Below are positions 63,002 to 64,000 of a stretch of 64,000 bases of DNA, one piece after another. A program made the translations under genes and the position numbers. Numbering within the stretch: the first letter of the stretch is position 1; the number at the start of each line of letters is the position of its first letter. Location: assembly GCF_000234095.1 (NCBI RefSeq), contig NZ_JH376800.1, positions 425,274-489,273 of the forward strand, read 5' to 3'. The notes below the pieces were generated by a model. The model had not been told where the DNA came from. It saw nothing but the letters and a program-made list of their open reading frames with translations, and ran no database searches. This DNA comes from Centipeda infelix ATCC 43532 (GTDB taxonomy: Bacteria > Bacillota > Negativicutes > Selenomonadales > Selenomonadaceae).

Positions 63002-64000
63002 CGAGCTCCTGCAGAGCAGCCGACTCTCATGGTTCGGTACGAAGGGAAAGGATACCGATGTTGTGCTCTCGAGCCGTGTGCGCCTCGCACGCAATTTGGT
63101 GGGGGTGCCGTTTCCTGGGCGTGCCGATCTCGGACAGTTGGCAGAGATTGTGCAGCAGCTCGGCGATGCCTTTGCAGACATTGACAAGGAGCTTGGTCAG
63201 CCGTTTGACAGGATCGAACTCGACCGTTTGAGCACACTTGAGCGCGCGGTCCTGATCGAGAAACGTCTCGTCAGTGAGAAATTTGCCGAGGCACAGCCGC
63301 ACCGCGTGGCATACATCAGTGCGGATACACGTGTCAGCATCCTAGTCAATGAGGACGATCATCTGCATATACAGTCCATGACCCCGGGGCTCTCCCTTTC
63401 TCAGGCGTTTGAGACGGCATCGCGTGTGGACGACTACACTGAGGCGCGGTTGGATCTCGCGTTTGATGAGACGATGGGGTATCTGACGGCATATCCGACC
63501 AACCTCGGGACGGGACTGCGTGCCTCTGCCATTCTCCACTTGCCGGGACTGGTCTACACACGCAATATCGAAAACATTGTCAATACATCTCCGCAGCTTG
63601 GACTTGCCGTGCACCCGCTTGAGGGGATTGGCGAGGGGGCGCATCTCTACAAGGTATCCAATCAACTCACGCTCGGATACTCCGAAGCGGAAATGATTGA
63701 GAACATCCAGACGGCTGTGGGAGAGATCGCAGCACATGAGCGACGTGCCCGCAAGGCTTTGTCCTGTCTAGGGAAGGAGGGCGTCGAGGACGGCGTATGG
63801 CGTGCCTTTGGCATCCTGTCCTACGCCCGTGCGCTGACGGAGCAGGAACTGTTTGCACTCGTCTCACGTGTGCGCTACGGTATCGATCAGGGGATCATCA
63901 AAGAGGTGACTTCGGACTGCTATGCGGAGCTCCTCGTCGCTACACGCGACGGGTATCTGCGGTATCTGGCAGAAAACGAAAATTTATCCACGGGGGAAAT
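62991..64000 (+). CDS. mcsB: Protein-arginine kinase McsB (3' end cut by window edge)
   Basis: McsB phosphorylates arginines on damaged proteins and CtsR, marking them for ClpCP. The frame is open from ATG 62991 to the window end, 336 codons of about 350-360. ATP:guanido phosphotransferase motifs are present: LSSRVRLARN near 27-36, NEDDHLHIQ near 120-128 and the PTNLGTGLRAS segment near 169-179. clpC would be expected beyond the edge. Confidence 0.96.
   Translation, partial: MAVDELLQSSRLSWFGTKGKDTDVVLSSRVRLARNLVGVPFPGRADLGQLAEIVQQLGDAFADIDKELGQPFDRIELDRLSTLERAVLIEKRLVSEKFAEAQPHRVAYISADTRVSILVNEDDHLHIQSMTPGLSLSQAFETASRVDDYTEARLDLAFDETMGYLTAYPTNLGTGLRASAILHLPGLVYTRNIENIVNTSPQLGLAVHPLEGIGEGAHLYKVSNQLTLGYSEAEMIENIQTAVGEIAAHERRARKALSCLGKEGVEDGVWRAFGILSYARALTEQELFALVSRVRYGIDQGIIKEVTSDCYAELLVATRDGYLRYLAENENLSTGE

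Overview
The window is a dense, almost entirely plus-strand stretch of a GC-rich chromosome that looks like a diderm Firmicute of the Negativicutes, most probably a Selenomonas or close relative. The gene content is Firmicute-like: CtsR-McsA-McsB, HemZ, a YabN-type methylase, a PASTA-domain Ser/Thr kinase, DUF116, TTG starts and strong AGGAGG ribosome-binding sites. ExbB, ExbD, TonB and an outer-membrane TonB-dependent receptor show an outer membrane. The genus is an inference from gene content and order. I saw no rRNA, tRNA, CRISPR array, prophage or transposase gene.

Layout. (1) 1-10.5 kb is the old mfd-yabN-hup-divIC-yabR-tilS-hpt-ftsH block known from Bacillus and Clostridia, without its sporulation genes and with an SDR enzyme and a diacylglycerol glucosyltransferase-like gene inserted. 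(2) 10.6-14.9 kb is a three-gene surface-glycosylation island (two glycosyltransferase fusions and a glucose-1-phosphate cytidylyltransferase) bordered by a MITE-like repeat. (3) 15.0-20.4 kb holds birA, coaX, dusB, an M18 aminopeptidase and an aminotransferase. (4) 20.4-29.1 kb is a single long iron-uptake operon: exbB-exbD-tonB, FTR1 permease, P19-like protein, DUF2318 membrane protein, two FtsX-type permeases, an ABC ATPase and an FMN-binding lipoprotein. It has a consensus promoter, a Fur-box-like site and a terminator. (5) 29.2-36.8 kb has pepD, fur, hemZ, hisS, aspS and a WecG/TagA-type transferase. (6) 36.8-40 kb has a nested repeat structure, then psd-pssA and a membrane glycosyltransferase. 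(7) 40.1-46.8 kb has queD-queE, an amidohydrolase and the def-fmt-DUF116-rsmB-rlmN operon. (8) 46.8-57.3 kb has fhaA-fhaB-pstP-rodA-pbpA-pknB, in the relative order known from actinobacteria, then rsgA, rpe, queC, folE2 and a flippase-like membrane protein. (9) 57.4-61.5 kb has a TonB-dependent receptor and an SbmA/BacA-like ABC transporter, each broken by a frameshift exactly at a homopolymer. (10) 61.5-64 kb has a small secreted Cys-rich protein on the minus strand, then ctsR-mcsA-mcsB, which runs off the end.

How the parts fit. The window is rich in iron biology: a Ton energising complex, a periplasmic/inner-membrane iron system, fur next to haem biosynthesis (hemZ), and a receptor whose promoter overlaps a Fur-box-like sequence. 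Queuosine synthesis is split between queD-queE and folE2-queC; FolE2 supplies the pterin precursor. Cell-wall growth and signalling sit together in the FHA/phosphatase/kinase/SEDS/PBP operon.

Points most worth a second look are the G8 and T7 frameshifts in adjacent envelope transport genes (phase variation or sequence error), the iron operon that ends in a probably flavinylated lipoprotein, a 160-bp MITE-like family with three copies (one nested inside another palindrome, one between a probable promoter and fur), and a YabN homologue that lacks its MazG half.
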